64,000 nt of DNA from positions 43,364,025 to 43,428,024 of the forward strand of contig JANJXV010000016.1 in NCBI GenBank assembly GCA_024803745.1. Reading direction: 5' to 3'. The position numbers and the translations under genes are program-made. Origin of the DNA: Megascapheus bottae. Taxonomy: Eukaryota > Chordata > Mammalia > Rodentia > Geomyidae. Of this stretch, positions 23,185 through 34,408 are shown piece after piece; positions within the stretch are counted from its first letter, which is position 1; every line of letters begins with the position of its first letter. The notes beneath the pieces were generated by a model, which saw only the letters and a program-made list of their open reading frames with translations, was not told the DNA's origin and ran no database searches.

Positions 23185-23956
23185 TTAATACAATTTTTTT
23201 CATTGAAAAAAATCCTTTATTTACAATTGAAAATTTAAACATAATCTTGGTTATAGTCTGTGCACTTCCATAGTCTCTTTATCAAATGAGGCGGTAGCAG
23301 CAGGAAAACAACACCAGAAGCCAGAATGCCATCCCGGTAAAGGCAGGCCTTGGAAATCTTGCCAAAGTAGACAGATCTACTTCTTCTTTGTAAGGCTGAA
23401 TCAGTCTTCATCTGGACTATATCTCCCCACACTGAGATTACTACAGGCAACGTCGGCTTATTGTTGGGGCCTGTAGGAACATTCTCTATCTTTCTCATCA
23501 CTGGAAGTCCATCAGTGATTTTTCCAAACACTACATGCTTTCCATCCAGCCAATCACACTTAGGTGATAAAGACCTGACAGCCATTTGTACTGGGACCAC
23601 TGTTTGCCATGAAGTAGGCCTGGAGCAGAGTGTCTCAGTTTAAAATTTTCATCTGCAAATGGCCTCAAGGTAATCCAGGGAACTCCTGTACCATCTCCAC
23701 TGAATCATGAAATCCTTTATGACCCTGTGGAAAGTGCTCCCTTTGTATCCTATTGGAACCCCATCTTTTCTGAATTCTCCCATGCAGAACAGCCGTCTTG
23801 GGCACGACATCTGCAAACAGCTCAGTCTTCATGCGTCCAACCTCCTGGCCATCAACGCTAACATCAAAGAACACGACGGGTTGACGGGGCTTGAATTTGC
23901 CACCGCCGTGACTCTGACCCGGAAGCTGAAGCTCGAGTTCTCTTAATACGATTTTT
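23185..23956 (-). pseudogene. PPIH: Processed pseudogene of PPIH (cyclophilin H)
   Basis: PPIH is a peptidyl-prolyl isomerase of the U4/U6.U5 spliceosomal particle. Read on the minus strand, fragments spread over several frames match it: [17 protein letters not shown] near the start, [11 protein letters not shown] in the middle, and [14 protein letters not shown] followed by [15 protein letters not shown] near the end. The copy is intronless and dead. The expected start codon is ACG (23,907-23,909). One base is missing just after the codons for N-P, and internal deletions remove the segments after PKTA and after MIQ. The 3' untranslated part keeps an AATAAA (23,216-23,221) followed by an A-rich tail. 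The insertion (23,199-23,942) is bounded by TTAATACAATTTTT at 23,185-23,198 and TTAATACGATTTTT at 23,943-23,956, one mismatch in 14, a target-site duplication. It sits inside an old antisense L1 that resumes on the other side. The alternative of another cyclophilin is less likely because the [10 protein letters not shown] stretch is characteristic of PPIH. Confidence 0.93.
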
Positions 23957-24985
23957 CTAACATAGTCTTTATAGAATTTTCTAAGTACAGAATATTACCT
24001 ATATGTAAGGATAATTTCACTTTTTTCCCCATTTGTATCGCTTTCATTTCTTTTTCTTGCCTTATTTCTTACCTAAGAATTCAAGCACTATACTAAATAA
24101 GAATGGAGATAGTGGCTATCTATGTCTTATTCCTGATTTTTGAGGAAATGCTTTAAACTTTTACCCACTTAGTACAACAGTAACTATACGCTTATCCACA
24201 TATAGCTCTTGTTATGTTTATGTACGTTTCTATTTCTACTTTACTTGAGACTTTTTATCATGAAGGAATGTTGAAATTCATCAGGTTTCTTTTCCTTATC
24301 GATTGAGATGATTATGTGACTTTTTTGCCCCCATTCTTTGTTTATGCTGCATTGTAATTATTGGTTTGTATATACTGAGCCATTCTTACTAACTGGGATC
24401 ATGATGCATCATTTTTCTAATGTATTGTTGAATTCAGATGGTAAGTATTCTACTGACAGTTTTACCTCTATTCTTCCTCAAGGAAATTGGTGTGTGTGTG
24501 TGAGAGAGAGTGTGTGAGCATGTGTGTGCGTGTGTGTGCGTGTGTCCACGTGTGCCTGCATGTGTCCATGTGTTCATGATAGTTGTATAGTTTCAGGATA
24601 ATGCTGGTTTCATAGAATGAGTTGTAAGGGTTGCATCAAGAAAGTTGTGTAATCCTGGCCTTCTCTTTATTGGGAATTTCTTATTGCTTCTTTAATTTCA
24701 TTGCTTATACAGCTCTGTATAAATTGCTTATATCCTCGGTTCAGTTTTGGTAGAGCATATATGTCTACAAATTGCTCTCCTTTTTCAATATTTTTCAGTT
24801 TAAAATTTCTAAACATTTCCTGATAGTCCTCTGAATTGCGTTGGTACCTGTTATAATGTCCCCTTTTTCATCATTAATTTTATTTTTCTAAGTCTTCTCC
24901 ATCTGTCTTTTCATTAGTTTGGCCTAGGGGCTTGTCAAAAGTTTTTTTTATTATTTCTAGTTTTTAGTTTTAGTAGCTATTATTG
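23957..24985 (-). mobile_element. Old L1, antisense, segment 3
   Basis: ORF2 antisense continues after the pseudogene: TTCAAGCACTATACTAAATA, AATGGAGATAGTGGC, TCATAGAATGAGTTG and TTAGTTTGGCCTAGGGGC match L1 landmarks. The last corresponds to the usual TTAGTCTTGCTAGCGG. A TG/GA-rich microsatellite at 24,489-24,570 lies within it. Confidence 0.8.
24489..24570. repeat. TG/GA microsatellite
   Basis: Interrupted (TG)n with a short (GA)n block and scattered CG and CC interruptions. Confidence 0.9.
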
Positions 24986-24989
24986 TTTT

Positions 24990-25437
24990 TATTTTTTCAT
25001 TATTATTATTATTTTTAGTTGTACGAAGAAGTTGCCATTTAACAAAGCAGTTTCTGAATACAGTGTCAACCCTTTCAACATTCTCACCTATCCCTCTTAG
25101 TTTTGTAAGCTATACATTGAATTCTTCACTGCATTTCCCCCCCCCCCGCCTTTCTCATCTATCTACTCCCTTCTCCTTGACCCCACTTTACTCTTTTGGA
25201 GTACCCTCTTCACATGTTTTATTTGGCTCAACTTTGAGTTTGCCTTTCTAAGGAATTACATTATTTGAATTTTCCCTTGAATCAATCATATTTCAGTGAA
25301 TGAATTTGTATACACTGGCATACCATCCAACATATTCACTTACAAGTTTTTAAGAACAATCTAGCTTTTACAAGTAAGAGAGGAAAACATGCAGCCTTTG
25401 TCTCTCTTGGCCTGACTTAAATTTGCTTGACATAATT
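24990..25437. other. Unassigned insert between L1 segments
   Basis: AT-rich start (ATT repeats), a poly-C tract near 25,137 and T/C-rich sequence. It lies between segment 3 of the old L1 and a SINE fragment; no family recognised. Confidence 0.4.
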
Positions 25438-25624
25438 TTTTTTTGTAGGTCCTGGGACTTGAACTCAGCCTGGACACTGTCCCTGAGCTTTTCAGCTCAA
25501 GGCTATCTCCCTACCCCTGGGCCTGGGCATTGTGCCTGAGCTTTTCCGCTCAAGGTTACCACCCTGCCTTGAGCCAAGCCCCACCTCCCATTTTCTAGAG
25601 GTTAATTGGAGATAAAAGTCTAAG
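25438..25624 (-). mobile_element. Type B SINE, tRNA-like half only, antisense
   Basis: Poly-T, GTCCTGGGACTTGAACTC, a duplicated GAGCTTTTC(A/C)GCTCAAGG block, GAGCCAAGCCCCACC and GGTTAATTGGAGATAAAAG. It stops where the 7SL-like head should begin and runs directly into sense L1 sequence. The head is not found on the far side of that L1. Confidence 0.85.
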
Positions 25625-26530
25625 ATTCCACCTCACTCCAGTTAGAATGGCCATGATCAAGAAATCTAATAACAACAGATGCTGGAGGGGATATGGTCAA
25701 GAGGGTTCACTACTACTGTTGATAGGAGTGCAGACTCATTCAACCACTATGGAAAGCAGTATGGCAGTTCCTCAAGAGACTAAACATAGAGCTCCCCTAT
25801 GACCCAGCAATTCCACTACTTGGCATTTACCCAATTGTCCAGAAACAAGGACATACTAAATCCACTAGCACAACGATGTTCATTGCAGCATTATTTACCA
25901 TAGCAAAGATATGGAACCAAGCCAGATGTCCCTCAGTTGATGAGTGGATCAACAAGATGTGGTGTTTGTACACAATGGAATTCTATGCTGCTGTCAGAAA
26001 GAATCACATCTCCCCATTTGTAAAGAAATGGAAAGACTTAGAAAAAATCATATTAAGTGAAGTAAGTCAGACTCAAAGGAACTTAGGCTCAATGGTTTCC
26101 CTCCTTTGTCATAATCAGTAGAAACCTCGGGCTCCCCTAGCAGAGATTTACAATAGAACAAAACCTAGATACATAAGGCCATATAGTATGATGCTAAATG
26201 AAAGGATCTCCAGGATATAGAAACAAAAGCCATATAATGAGTGATTATTGTCCTTAATGTACTGTTATCTCTCATCTCTTTTGCTGTCCCCTGGCCATCT
26301 CATATTATTACAGTGTTTCACCTTGTTATCTGATGTATTGTATATATGCATATTTATTTGAAGTTGGATAGGGAAGGGGGGAAAACAAGATGAAGGGTGG
26401 GGTGGGAGGAGGAAAATGGGGACCAAGACATGAGAAAAGTTATCAATGTATATGAAGTAATGCACCTTCTATCTGGTGAATATAATGTAACCCTTCTATT
26501 AATTATAATAAAAATATATGAAAAAAAGAA
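25625..26530 (+). mobile_element. 5'-truncated L1: end of ORF2 plus 3' end, sense
   Basis: Starts abruptly at ATTCCACCTCACTCCAGTTA. A frame at 25,876-26,121 encodes the ORF2 C-terminus (MFIAALFTIAKIWNQ, then SVDEWINKMW, then EFYAAVRKN) and ends TAG at 26,119-26,121. A roughly 400-bp 3' untranslated region ends in AATTATAATAAAAATATATG and an A-rich tail. It is a close relative of the antisense copy at 32,056-32,946. It is less decayed than the antisense L1 around it, hence younger. Not a host gene. Confidence 0.92.
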
Positions 26531-26990
26531 TATGGGGTATTAAAGTCACCTACTATTATTCAGTCTGGACTTTCTCTCTAACTCAGTGCTAGGTTTTGTC
26601 ATCCCTCCCCCCAAAGAAAAATTGGTGCACCAATATTTGATGCATATGAATTTACAACCATTGTATCTTCTTGATGAATTGTTCTTTTTAGTAGCAGTTG
26701 TCTTTATCTCATCTAAATTTGGCTGACATCCATTTTGTCAAATGTAAGTATAGCTGCTCTGGCTTGTTTTCCACTTGCTCGGCATATTATTTTCTGTCTC
26801 TCCATTTTCAGTCTGTATTGTCTTTGCACGTGAGTTGTTTCTCATGCAGAGAACAAATAGGTCTTTTTTTAATCTAATAAATTAATTTGTATCTTTTAAT
26901 TGGAGAGCTGAGACCATTTACACTTAGGGTTATTATTTAGTTGTTTACCAATTCCTATAATATTGTTGCCCCCCTACCTCCCCCCCGGTT
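26531..26990 (-). mobile_element. Old L1, antisense, segment 4
   Basis: TGGGGTATTAAAGTCACC (usual GTGGGGTGTTAAAGTCTCCC), CTTGTTTTCCACTTGCTCGG, TTTGCACGTGAGTTG and TTTTAATTGGAGAGCTGAG, then CCATTTACA, follow the antisense ORF2 order. This completes the element that began at 21,200. About 0.4 kb of the expected intervening L1 sequence seems to be missing. Confidence 0.82.
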
Positions 26991-28440
26991 GAGTTAAACA
27001 CTGCTCTTTTCTTTCTCTCTCTTTTTTTCCCTCTCTGAGGAATTTTCTGGTTTACTAACATGAACATGTTTGTTTCTTTGCTCTGTTCCTCTCCTGAAAG
27101 TTATTCTACACTCCCTGAAATCCCTGCTGCCTAAATTTCTCAATGGGTCCCTGCTGGAATCCCACCCCCCAATCTCCTTTCCATGACCACCTCTGGTTAC
27201 TGACTGGCATCTGTGTTCTGACAAGGTATCCTCAAGCAACTTGGGTTGTGATTGTTCCTTATTCCCTTGTCCTCAGAATAGCATCATATAGTCTCAGACA
27301 GTAGATCTCCTCTGGTGCCTGGCTGTAGCACTCTGAGATAGGAGGAGTGGTAAGACTGATTCTTGTCTTTAGTGCCAGCCTTCCATGCAGGAGTAGTCAC
27401 TGTGTCAGGTACTCCCCACACTGGGTTTAAAACTTGGAAGAATTACCTGCTTGTCCTGCAGCCAGGATTGCCCATTAGTTACCAGAGTCTCCCGATTGTC
27501 CTTCAGCTGTGCTTTTTACAGGAGGGGGGGTGCTGTTTCTCACTTCTCTCTAGGCAGCCTCCTGTTTCTTGGTGGCTTTTCTGCTAAAAGTCTCTTTCTC
27601 AACCTTCCACTCTTTGTGGCTTTGGAATAAATTTTAGCCTTTATTTCCCTGACTTTTCTCATCCAGTCACATGAAGAAAATGTCTATCCCACTATCCTAC
27701 CACAAACCTCTCACTGTTTTTTTGCAACATGAAATTTATATTTAAAGTATTAGAAGTATTTTTCTTAGTCATAAAAATGTGTTTCTTTTCTAAATTTATT
27801 TAATTTTTCTATTTTGTAAGTATAGAATCTATAGACGTAATCATTAAAATAATGTCCTATAAATTCTCTTGAAAATAAAAAATCTGTTATTTAGTAGGTT
27901 GGATATTGGCTGTATTACTCAATATTCTTTTAAAAATGATGGTTTACTAAATTCAGAAACATTACTTTTAGAAAAAATTATTGGTGCTTCTGTGATGTAC
28001 TGTTGGTGTGGTTTGAAGATTATGGTGGAGTTGAGAAATGGAACCCAGTGATGTTTCTGCTAGCTGGGGGCATGGAATGAATGGTGGCCAGACAAAAAGA
28101 GACAAACCCTATGCAGATCTGATTAATTCCTCCTGAGACCTATAAGTCCATCGCCAAGTATGTACCTGGTAACGTAGCCCATCTCAGCCAAGTGTAGTGT
28201 AACTGGTATTATCAAAGGGATCTAAAACTGCTGTAGCAAAACCGTGGTCACTAAAGTAAATCTTGCCTTAATTTTATGTTTTTCCTTTAATTTTGTGGAT
28301 TTTCTTCACTTTGTCACTCTTGATTATAGTCCTTTTCTGTATCCATGCTATTAAACATTTGAGGCCGTGTGTATAACAACAGAAATCTCTTTCAAAAGTA
28401 AAAGGATTCACATAGATTTATGAAATTTTCAAAATTTGTT
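26991..28440. other. Unassigned sequence
   Basis: T/C-rich 27,000-27,700 may be a further old repeat but shows no landmark I know. 27,700-28,440 is AT-rich unique sequence. No gene seen. Confidence 0.45.
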
Positions 28441-28701
28441 GTTTTTTGTTTTTGTTTTGTTTTGTTTTTTGGGGATCATGGCTTGAACTCTGCCCTGGGC
28501 ATTGTCCCTGAGCTCTTCAGTTCAAGGCTACCACCCTACCCTACCCTTGATTGAGGCAAGCCCCATTTCCTATTTTCTAGTGATTAATTGGAGATAAGAG
28601 TCTCAGGTCCTTTTGTGGCCAGGCTGGCTGTGAACTGTGATCCTCAGATCTCAGCCTCCAGAGTAGCTAGGATTACAGGCATGAACCACGATACCCAGCT
28701 T
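28441..28701 (-). mobile_element. Type B SINE, antisense
   Basis: T/G-rich tail, GATCATGGCTTGAACTCTGC, GAGGCAAGCCCCATTTCC, GATTAATTGGAGATAAGAG and CAGAGTAGCTAGGATTACAG in order. It belongs to the AAGCCCC subfamily. Confidence 0.92.
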
Positions 28702-29984
28702 GTTTTTTTTTTAATAGCTCTATGTACAGTACAAAGGCTTGAGCTCCTTTCGACTTACTTTTACAGTAGTGATTTGTAGCTAACTTTGCCATGAGTTTTC
28801 ATAAATGTCATATTAAGACCTCTTAAAGTAGCAAAACAAAAGCTTCACACTCAAATCTTGACTTTGGCATTCAGTGTTTGCAGAGCTCAGATGTGTGTGG
28901 ATAGGATTTGTGCACCATGCAGCCTGGCAAAGTGGGAGATTGCCCTGCCAGTGAGCTGGGATCTGTTCCTTTGTGTATCTCTTGTAGAATGTCGGCTGAG
29001 CTCATGGGGAAGGAGAAGGGGAAGCGCCGCATAAGGGCACAGGTGGCCCACAGGCGCGTGTGTGGCTCCGTGGAAATGTAAGAGGTCTGAGGGAGGAACT
29101 AGCTCCAAACCAAGGGCGTCAGTGCCTTAGTGTTTCAGCCTTGTTAGTTAGGCCTTGTTATAAATATTCAAGCCAGTCATATGAAAAATTTATTTGTGAA
29201 GTCAAAGTTACCATGGCCATCTTGTAAATGACTTCCATGCGAACCACATTAACAGGGTGTAGGTTCTGTTTTAAACTTCTAGACTGATGGTGATTTTTAG
29301 AACTGTTCAGTGTTAAACATTGTGGTATGAATGACACCTAAAGAATTACAAATCTAATAGCAATTAGAGTAAATTGTGTTCTTAAGGTAAGTAATCATTT
29401 TCAGTAAAGAGGTGGATCATGAATGGTAATTTTTTTGTTTAAAATGGGGTTCTATCATTATAGCAGATGCATATATATATATTTAATCAATACATATTCA
29501 ATACTAATCACTAAATTTAAAATGACTGTTTTTAATGTTTCTTAAAATTTATCTTTACCTTAATGGGCTTTCTATAGATATTATGAAATTTCCATTTTAT
29601 GATCAGTGATTTCTCTTAGCATTTGTGAGGCCAGTAAATCTTCATTAGTTGCCATTGCTACTTTGCTTTATCTGTTTTATCCACTTAAACTCTCATGTGT
29701 GTTCTGGAGTCTTGTTTTCTTAGCCTTATACCTAGGCTATTCCCCTCAGAAATTCTCTGACTCTGATTGATTAGTCTTTTGTCACAGTTTTGAGAGGAAA
29801 GGATATATCTCAATCTCTGTCTCTGTCTCTGTCTCTCTCTGTCTCACTCTCTCAGCATCATATATACATTTGAGCTTAGAGTGGTGGTACAGACAGGGCT
29901 GGAGGGGGAGGGGGAGGAATCTTCCTTATCCTTACTTCCACACTCGCTCCAAGTAGAGGTAATGCTTCCGGTAGCAGTGCCTAT
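28702..29984. other. Unique-looking sequence with a TCTG tract
   Basis: No gene or repeat family recognised apart from the (TCTG/TC)n tract at about 29,811-29,854. Confidence 0.5.
29811..29854. repeat. TCTGTC / TC microsatellite
   Basis: Repeated CTCTGT units passing into CTCTCTCTGTCTC. Confidence 0.9.
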
Positions 29985-30510
29985 ATCTCAATACCACAAA
30001 ACAGCTGTTAGGGAGATGCAAATTAAACCCATGTGGCATGCTCCTGTGCAGTCCTCCCCCGGGACAGCTGACTGAGCAAGACTGAGGGTGCCAAATGTCA
30101 GCCGGGGATGGGCAGCATCTGGAACCTAAACATCACCTGTGTGCAGACGAGTGGACAAAGTACCTTTCAGTGGAATATTACTCTGCTATATAAATGAGCT
30201 TACTGATTAATACAGTAAAACTGAAGACATGCAAAATCACACGGAACTAATGCAGCGAGACACAGGTCATATACATGCTATGACCCCACTTGTTTTCTGA
30301 TCTAGAGTAGGCAGTCCTGATTGGTAGAGACCAAACACATCTGGAATGTCTGGGGCTGGGGGTGGAGGAAACTTTTGGAAGTGATGGAATTGTTCTGTGT
30401 CTTGCTCTTCGTACTAATTAAAAAGGTACATGTATTTTTCAAAATGTCCTGAACCACACACTTAGAGTGCCAGTTAATTATCCATAGTTGTACTTGAATA
30501 AAGCCAGTGT
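29985..30510 (+). mobile_element. Ancient L1 (L1M-like) 3' end, sense
   Basis: GGGAGATGCAAATTAAACCC, CAGTGGAATATTACTCTGC, GAACCACACACTTAGAG and ACTTGAATAAAGCC are diverged L1 3'-end landmarks in the correct order. Confidence 0.72.
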
Positions 30511-31074
30511 GAAGAACGGCACAGGTGCAATTGGAAATCCTCTGTGAGTGCCAGCAGAGTGCTCCTGAGCTGTGAGGGCACCCTGGGAAAGTTCACTGGA
30601 GCTGCACTTCAAAAGGTTGAAGAGGGTGGGAAAATGGTGTATAGGAATCAGATGCAGAAAAACAATTAAAATCAGATCAGTTCACCTTTAGGATCATTTT
30701 AAATGACAAGAACATTGAAGAGACTTAGTGACACATCACCAAAAGCAATGGATTTGGCTGTGATTCTGGTCCTGAATCTTCTCTTTTCTTATTGTCATCT
30801 TAAATTCCATCATTCTGATAATTCTTCAGTGACTATGTTAGAGAAAAATCTATGTTCATAGAAAGCTTATAGCACTATATAAGAAAAAGATATCAGCTCC
30901 ACAACTTGCTTTCATAAAAATAGGACTATTATGTGCATATATAGAAATAGTATATAAAGATATAGTACAAAACATTAGTGGTAAGAAGGAGTAAGATGAA
31001 AATATAAGAGTTCTTTACATTTCCTACAAACTGTAATTTGTAATTATTATTATTTGTTTTGAGGAGAGGGGAAC
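30511..31074. other. Unique-looking sequence, no gene seen
   Basis: No repeat or coding signature recognised. Confidence 0.5.
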
Positions 31075-31246
31075 AGACCTGGAGTTTGATCTCAGAGCCT
31101 GGGCACTGTCCCTGAGCTTCCTTTTCTCAGGGATGGCATTCTACTACTTGAGCCATAGTACCACTTCTGTGGTACTGAGGAATTGAGCCCAGGGCTTCAT
31201 TCATGCTAGGCAAGCACTCTACCACTAAGCCACATTCCCAGCCCTG
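31075..31246 (-). mobile_element. Type A SINE, antisense, diverged
   Basis: CTGGGCACTGTCCCTGAGC, GGTACTGAGGAATTGAGCCC and GCACTCTACCACTAAGCC mark it. Part of the CTTCTGGCTTTTTCT stretch is deleted. Confidence 0.85.
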
Positions 31247-31829
31247 CAATTATTTCTAATTAAAAGGTTACAGAAAATGAAAAAAATAAAATAAAAAAAC
31301 AAGTTGTGTTGAGATGCTCTTTGCAGAAAAGCAGCAGAATTACTGAGAAAAAACTGAAGTGACTGAGAGCTACCAAAGTCCTCACCACAGTCCCTTCGGA
31401 GCCCTTGTGTCCAGAAGTGTGGAGACTGTCCCTTTGCATCACTGGCACTGCAGAGGCACATGCTGGTCCTTCCATGTTACAGTAGAGCGTGGCCTCATCG
31501 TTGCTTCCTGTCCTGCAATCAGGACATTGTCCATAAAACGATGAGGTAAGCTCAACAGGAGCCCTGGAACAGTTCCTTGTCAGCTCGGGCAACCACGTGG
31601 AAGGCATCTGCTGCTTTATCCACTACCTCCAAGCTTAGAAACAGAGGTCAGGGATTGATAGTCAGATGTTTAGAAGTGTGTCAAATTCTGTTTCTGTTAC
31701 GGTGTTTATTTTAGAAACATGTTAAAACTTACTCAATGTTTTCTTTGACTTAATGTGAAAAGATTGAGACCCTCACTTCTTGAATATTTATATTTTGCTA
31801 GTTGAATATCTCCTTTTTTTATTCATTTA
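31247..31829. other. Unassigned sequence with minus-strand frames
   Basis: Minus-strand frames of 78 and 115 codons overlap in different frames at 31,225-31,607. The start of the strand-reversed sequence reads DKAADAFHVVARADKELF before a stop, which might be a decayed coding fragment, but I do not recognise it. Confidence 0.35.
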
Positions 31830-32040
31830 CTTTTTGTAATATTGGGGATTGGACCCAGGACCTTGTATCTCTTAGGCAGTATCTACCACTTGACCCATTC
31901 TTCAAGTTCCCTAACTTAAACTTTTGTTTTGTTTTTGGGCCAGAATCGCACTGTACCCTTTAACAAGAGTGCCTTTGAGGTTTCTCTCTCTGCATCCTAT
32001 GGTAGCTGGAATTACAGGTACCACCACTCTGCCTGGCTTA
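31830..32040 (-). mobile_element. Old ID + B1 composite SINE, antisense
   Basis: ATTGGGGATTGGACCCAGG and ACCTTGTATCTCTTAGGC are ID-like in reverse. The B1-like antisense part GGTAGCTGGAATTACAGG and CTCTGCCTGGCTTA follows. Same composite type as 18,364-18,556. Confidence 0.7.
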
Positions 32041-32045
32041 TTAAT

Positions 32046-32946
32046 TGAATATTTCATTTTTTATTGTAATTAGTAAAAGGGTTGCATGATATTTGCCAGA
32101 TAGAAGGTGCATTAATTCACATACATTGATACCCTTTCACATGTCTTGGTACCCATTACCCTCCCCCCCCACACCCCCCACCCATCTTGGTTTTTCCCCC
32201 CTTCCCTATCAAATTTCAAATAACCAAATACAAATAAATTCAATATATCAGATAACAAAGTGAGATAACATAACAATATGAGATAACCAAGGGACAGCAA
32301 AAGGGATGAGAGATAACATAGTACATTAAGGACAACAATCATTCGTTATATGGCTTTTGTTTCAATATCCTGGAGGTCCTTTCAATTAGCTTCATACTAT
32401 ATGGCCTTATGTATCAAGATTTTGCTCTATTGCAGATCTCTGCTAGTAGAGCCCAAGGTTTCTACTGATTATGACGAATGAGGGAAACCATTGAGCCTAA
32501 GTTCCTTTGAGTCTGGCTTACTTCACTTAATATGATTTTTTCTAAGTCTTTCCATTTCCTAACAAATGGGGCGATGTCATTCTTTCTGACAGCAGCATAG
32601 AATTCCATTGTGTACAAATACCACAACTTGTTGATCCACTCATCAACTGAGGGACATCTAGGTTGGTTCCATATCTTTGCTATGGTGAATAGTGCTGCAA
32701 TGAACATTGTTGTGCTAGTGGATTTAGTATGCCCTTGTTTCTGGATGGTTGAGTAAATGCCAAGTAGTGGAATTGCTGGGTCATAGGGGAGTTCTATGTT
32801 TAGCCTTTTGAGGCACTGCCACACTGCTTTCCATAGTGGTTGAACGAGTTTGCACTCCCACCAACAGTGTAGTAGTGATCCCTCCTGGCCACATCCCCTC
32901 CTGCATCTGTTATTATTCATTTTCCTGATCCTGGCCATTCTAACTT
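32046..32946 (-). mobile_element. 5'-inverted L1, 3' arm (end of ORF2 + 3' end)
   Basis: A minus-strand frame (32,938-32,462) keeps the last 158 codons of ORF2 open. It includes the C-terminal cysteine/histidine segment (CGQEGSLLHCWWECK) and MFIAALFTIAKIWNQ. The 3' end lies at about 32,056 next to a T-rich run (A-tail in the sense of the element). Immediately outside it is TGAATATTTC at 32,046-32,055, which matches 33,648-33,657. Homology to L1 in this orientation stops at about 32,945. Confidence 0.92.
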
Positions 32947-33659
32947 AACTCTCCAATTAAATGGCATAGGCTGTCTAGTTGGATCAAAAAGCAAGAGCCA
33001 TCGTTCTGCTGTCTTCAAGAGACACATCTTACCCAAAAAAACAATCATCTTTTGAAAGTGAGAGGTTGGAATAAACTCTTATCAAGCTAACGGCCCCCCA
33101 AAACAGGCTGGAGTTGCCATCCTCATATCAGATAAAATAGACTTCAAACTAAAATTAGTAAAAAAAAGACAAAGAAGATTACTACATAATACTAAAGGGA
33201 TCTTTCCTCCAGGAAGACATAACGATCCTAAATATTTACACACCCAATCCCGGAGCCCCGAACTTCATCAAGCAAACTTTACTTACACTGAAACCATACA
33301 TAGATCGAAATACAGTGATTGTCGGTGACTTTAACACACCACTCTCACCTATGGACAGATCAACAAGGCAAAAACTCAACAGAGAAACCTTAGAACTGAA
33401 CAACTATATAGACCAACTAGATCTAACAGACATCTGCAGAATATTCCACCCAGCAACAACACAATATACGTTTTTCTCAGCAGCACATGGAACGTTTTCC
33501 AAAATAGATCACATCTTAGGCCATAAAACAAACCTGGTCAGATTCAGAAACACTGAAATTATTCCATGCACACTCTCAGACCACAAAGGCATTAAATTGG
33601 AACTGAACACACATCTCCACCAACGAAAACCCTGTACTCATGGAGACTGAATATTTCTT
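32947..33659 (+). mobile_element. 5'-inverted L1, inverted arm (ORF2 endonuclease)
   Basis: Opposite in orientation to the neighbouring arm and derived from the ORF2 endonuclease domain. CCLQETHL is readable near 33,010-33,035. A frame at 33,315-33,650 contains VGDFNTPLS, SKIDHILG and LSDHKGI, the known endonuclease motifs. Frameshifts and stops separate the pieces. The arrangement is the signature of twin priming, with about the middle two thirds of ORF2 lost at the junction. TGAATATTTC at 33,648-33,657 pairs with 32,046-32,055. On the strand of the L1 the upstream copy is preceded by TTTT and AA, resembling the L1 cleavage site. L1 homology just beyond 33,657 cannot be fully excluded, which would make the match fortuitous. 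Confidence 0.85.
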
Positions 33660-34175
33660 AAAAGACAACTGATTCTTGCAAAATTATTAGACAGAAGGAT
33701 AGCATAGCTTGGTGATGTGTGAATGGAGAGATATGGGAGGAAGGTAGATCTCAGTCATCTGGTTGGATAAAGTACATTTGCATTTAGCAGGAACTGTGGG
33801 TATTGAAATAGTATGCATTTCAAAACAGAATGGGAGAATGCCATGGGAAAGAATTCCAGGGTCATAGTCCACAGTGGAGCCCATCAGGGTTTGCAGATCA
33901 GACCAGGTCAGTGTTTGGAGGCAATTGTGAGGAAATGCATTCAAGAGAGAGCACACAGGAGTCAGGCAAGTAGAGAAACAAGAATCCTGTTCTATAGTGA
34001 AAACTCTGCATTGCTTCCCTTACAGTGAGGAGGGAAATGCAGCCATGTAGGCCTCCTTTTCTTCTGGCTGTTTGGACCTAGGTGTGGTACCAGGCGTTAC
34101 TAAGAGCAGAGATTGCATCCATCTCCTGCCCTCCTTCTCCTTCTCCTCCCTTTTTCATATCTCTCCCTTCCTCGT
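33660..34175. other. Unique-looking sequence, no gene seen
   Basis: No repeat or coding signature recognised; frames of 71-89 codons on both strands overlap one another. Confidence 0.5.
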
Positions 34176-34408
34176 TTTGTCAGTGGTGGGCCTTGAACTC
34201 AGGGCCTGGGGCTCTGTCCCTTAGCTCTTCTGCTCAGTGCTAGCTCACTACCACTTTGAGCCACAGCACCACTTCCAGTTTTTTGATGATTATTTGGGGA
34301 TTAGATTCTCTTGGACTTTCTTACCCTAGGCTTCCTTGGAACAGTAATCCTTAGTTATCCACTTCCTGAGTAGCTAAGATTACAGGTCTGAGCCATAAGC
34401 ACCCAACT
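34176..34408 (-). mobile_element. Type B SINE, antisense, diverged
   Basis: GTGGGCCTTGAACTCAGGGC, GAGCCACAGCACCACTTCC and CCTGAGTAGCTAAGATTACA in order. Confidence 0.88.

Noticed and set aside
23235..23874. Intact cyclophilin gene on the minus strand
   Set aside because: The start codon is lost, a frameshift follows within a few codons, internal segments are deleted and the copy is bounded by a target-site duplication, so it is a processed pseudogene.
31260..31607. 115-codon minus-strand frame
   Set aside because: Overlapped by a competing frame, partly within antisense low-complexity sequence, no recognisable domain.
32462..33650. 158- and 111-codon frames as host genes
   Set aside because: They are the ORF2 C-terminus and endonuclease parts of a broken, inverted L1.
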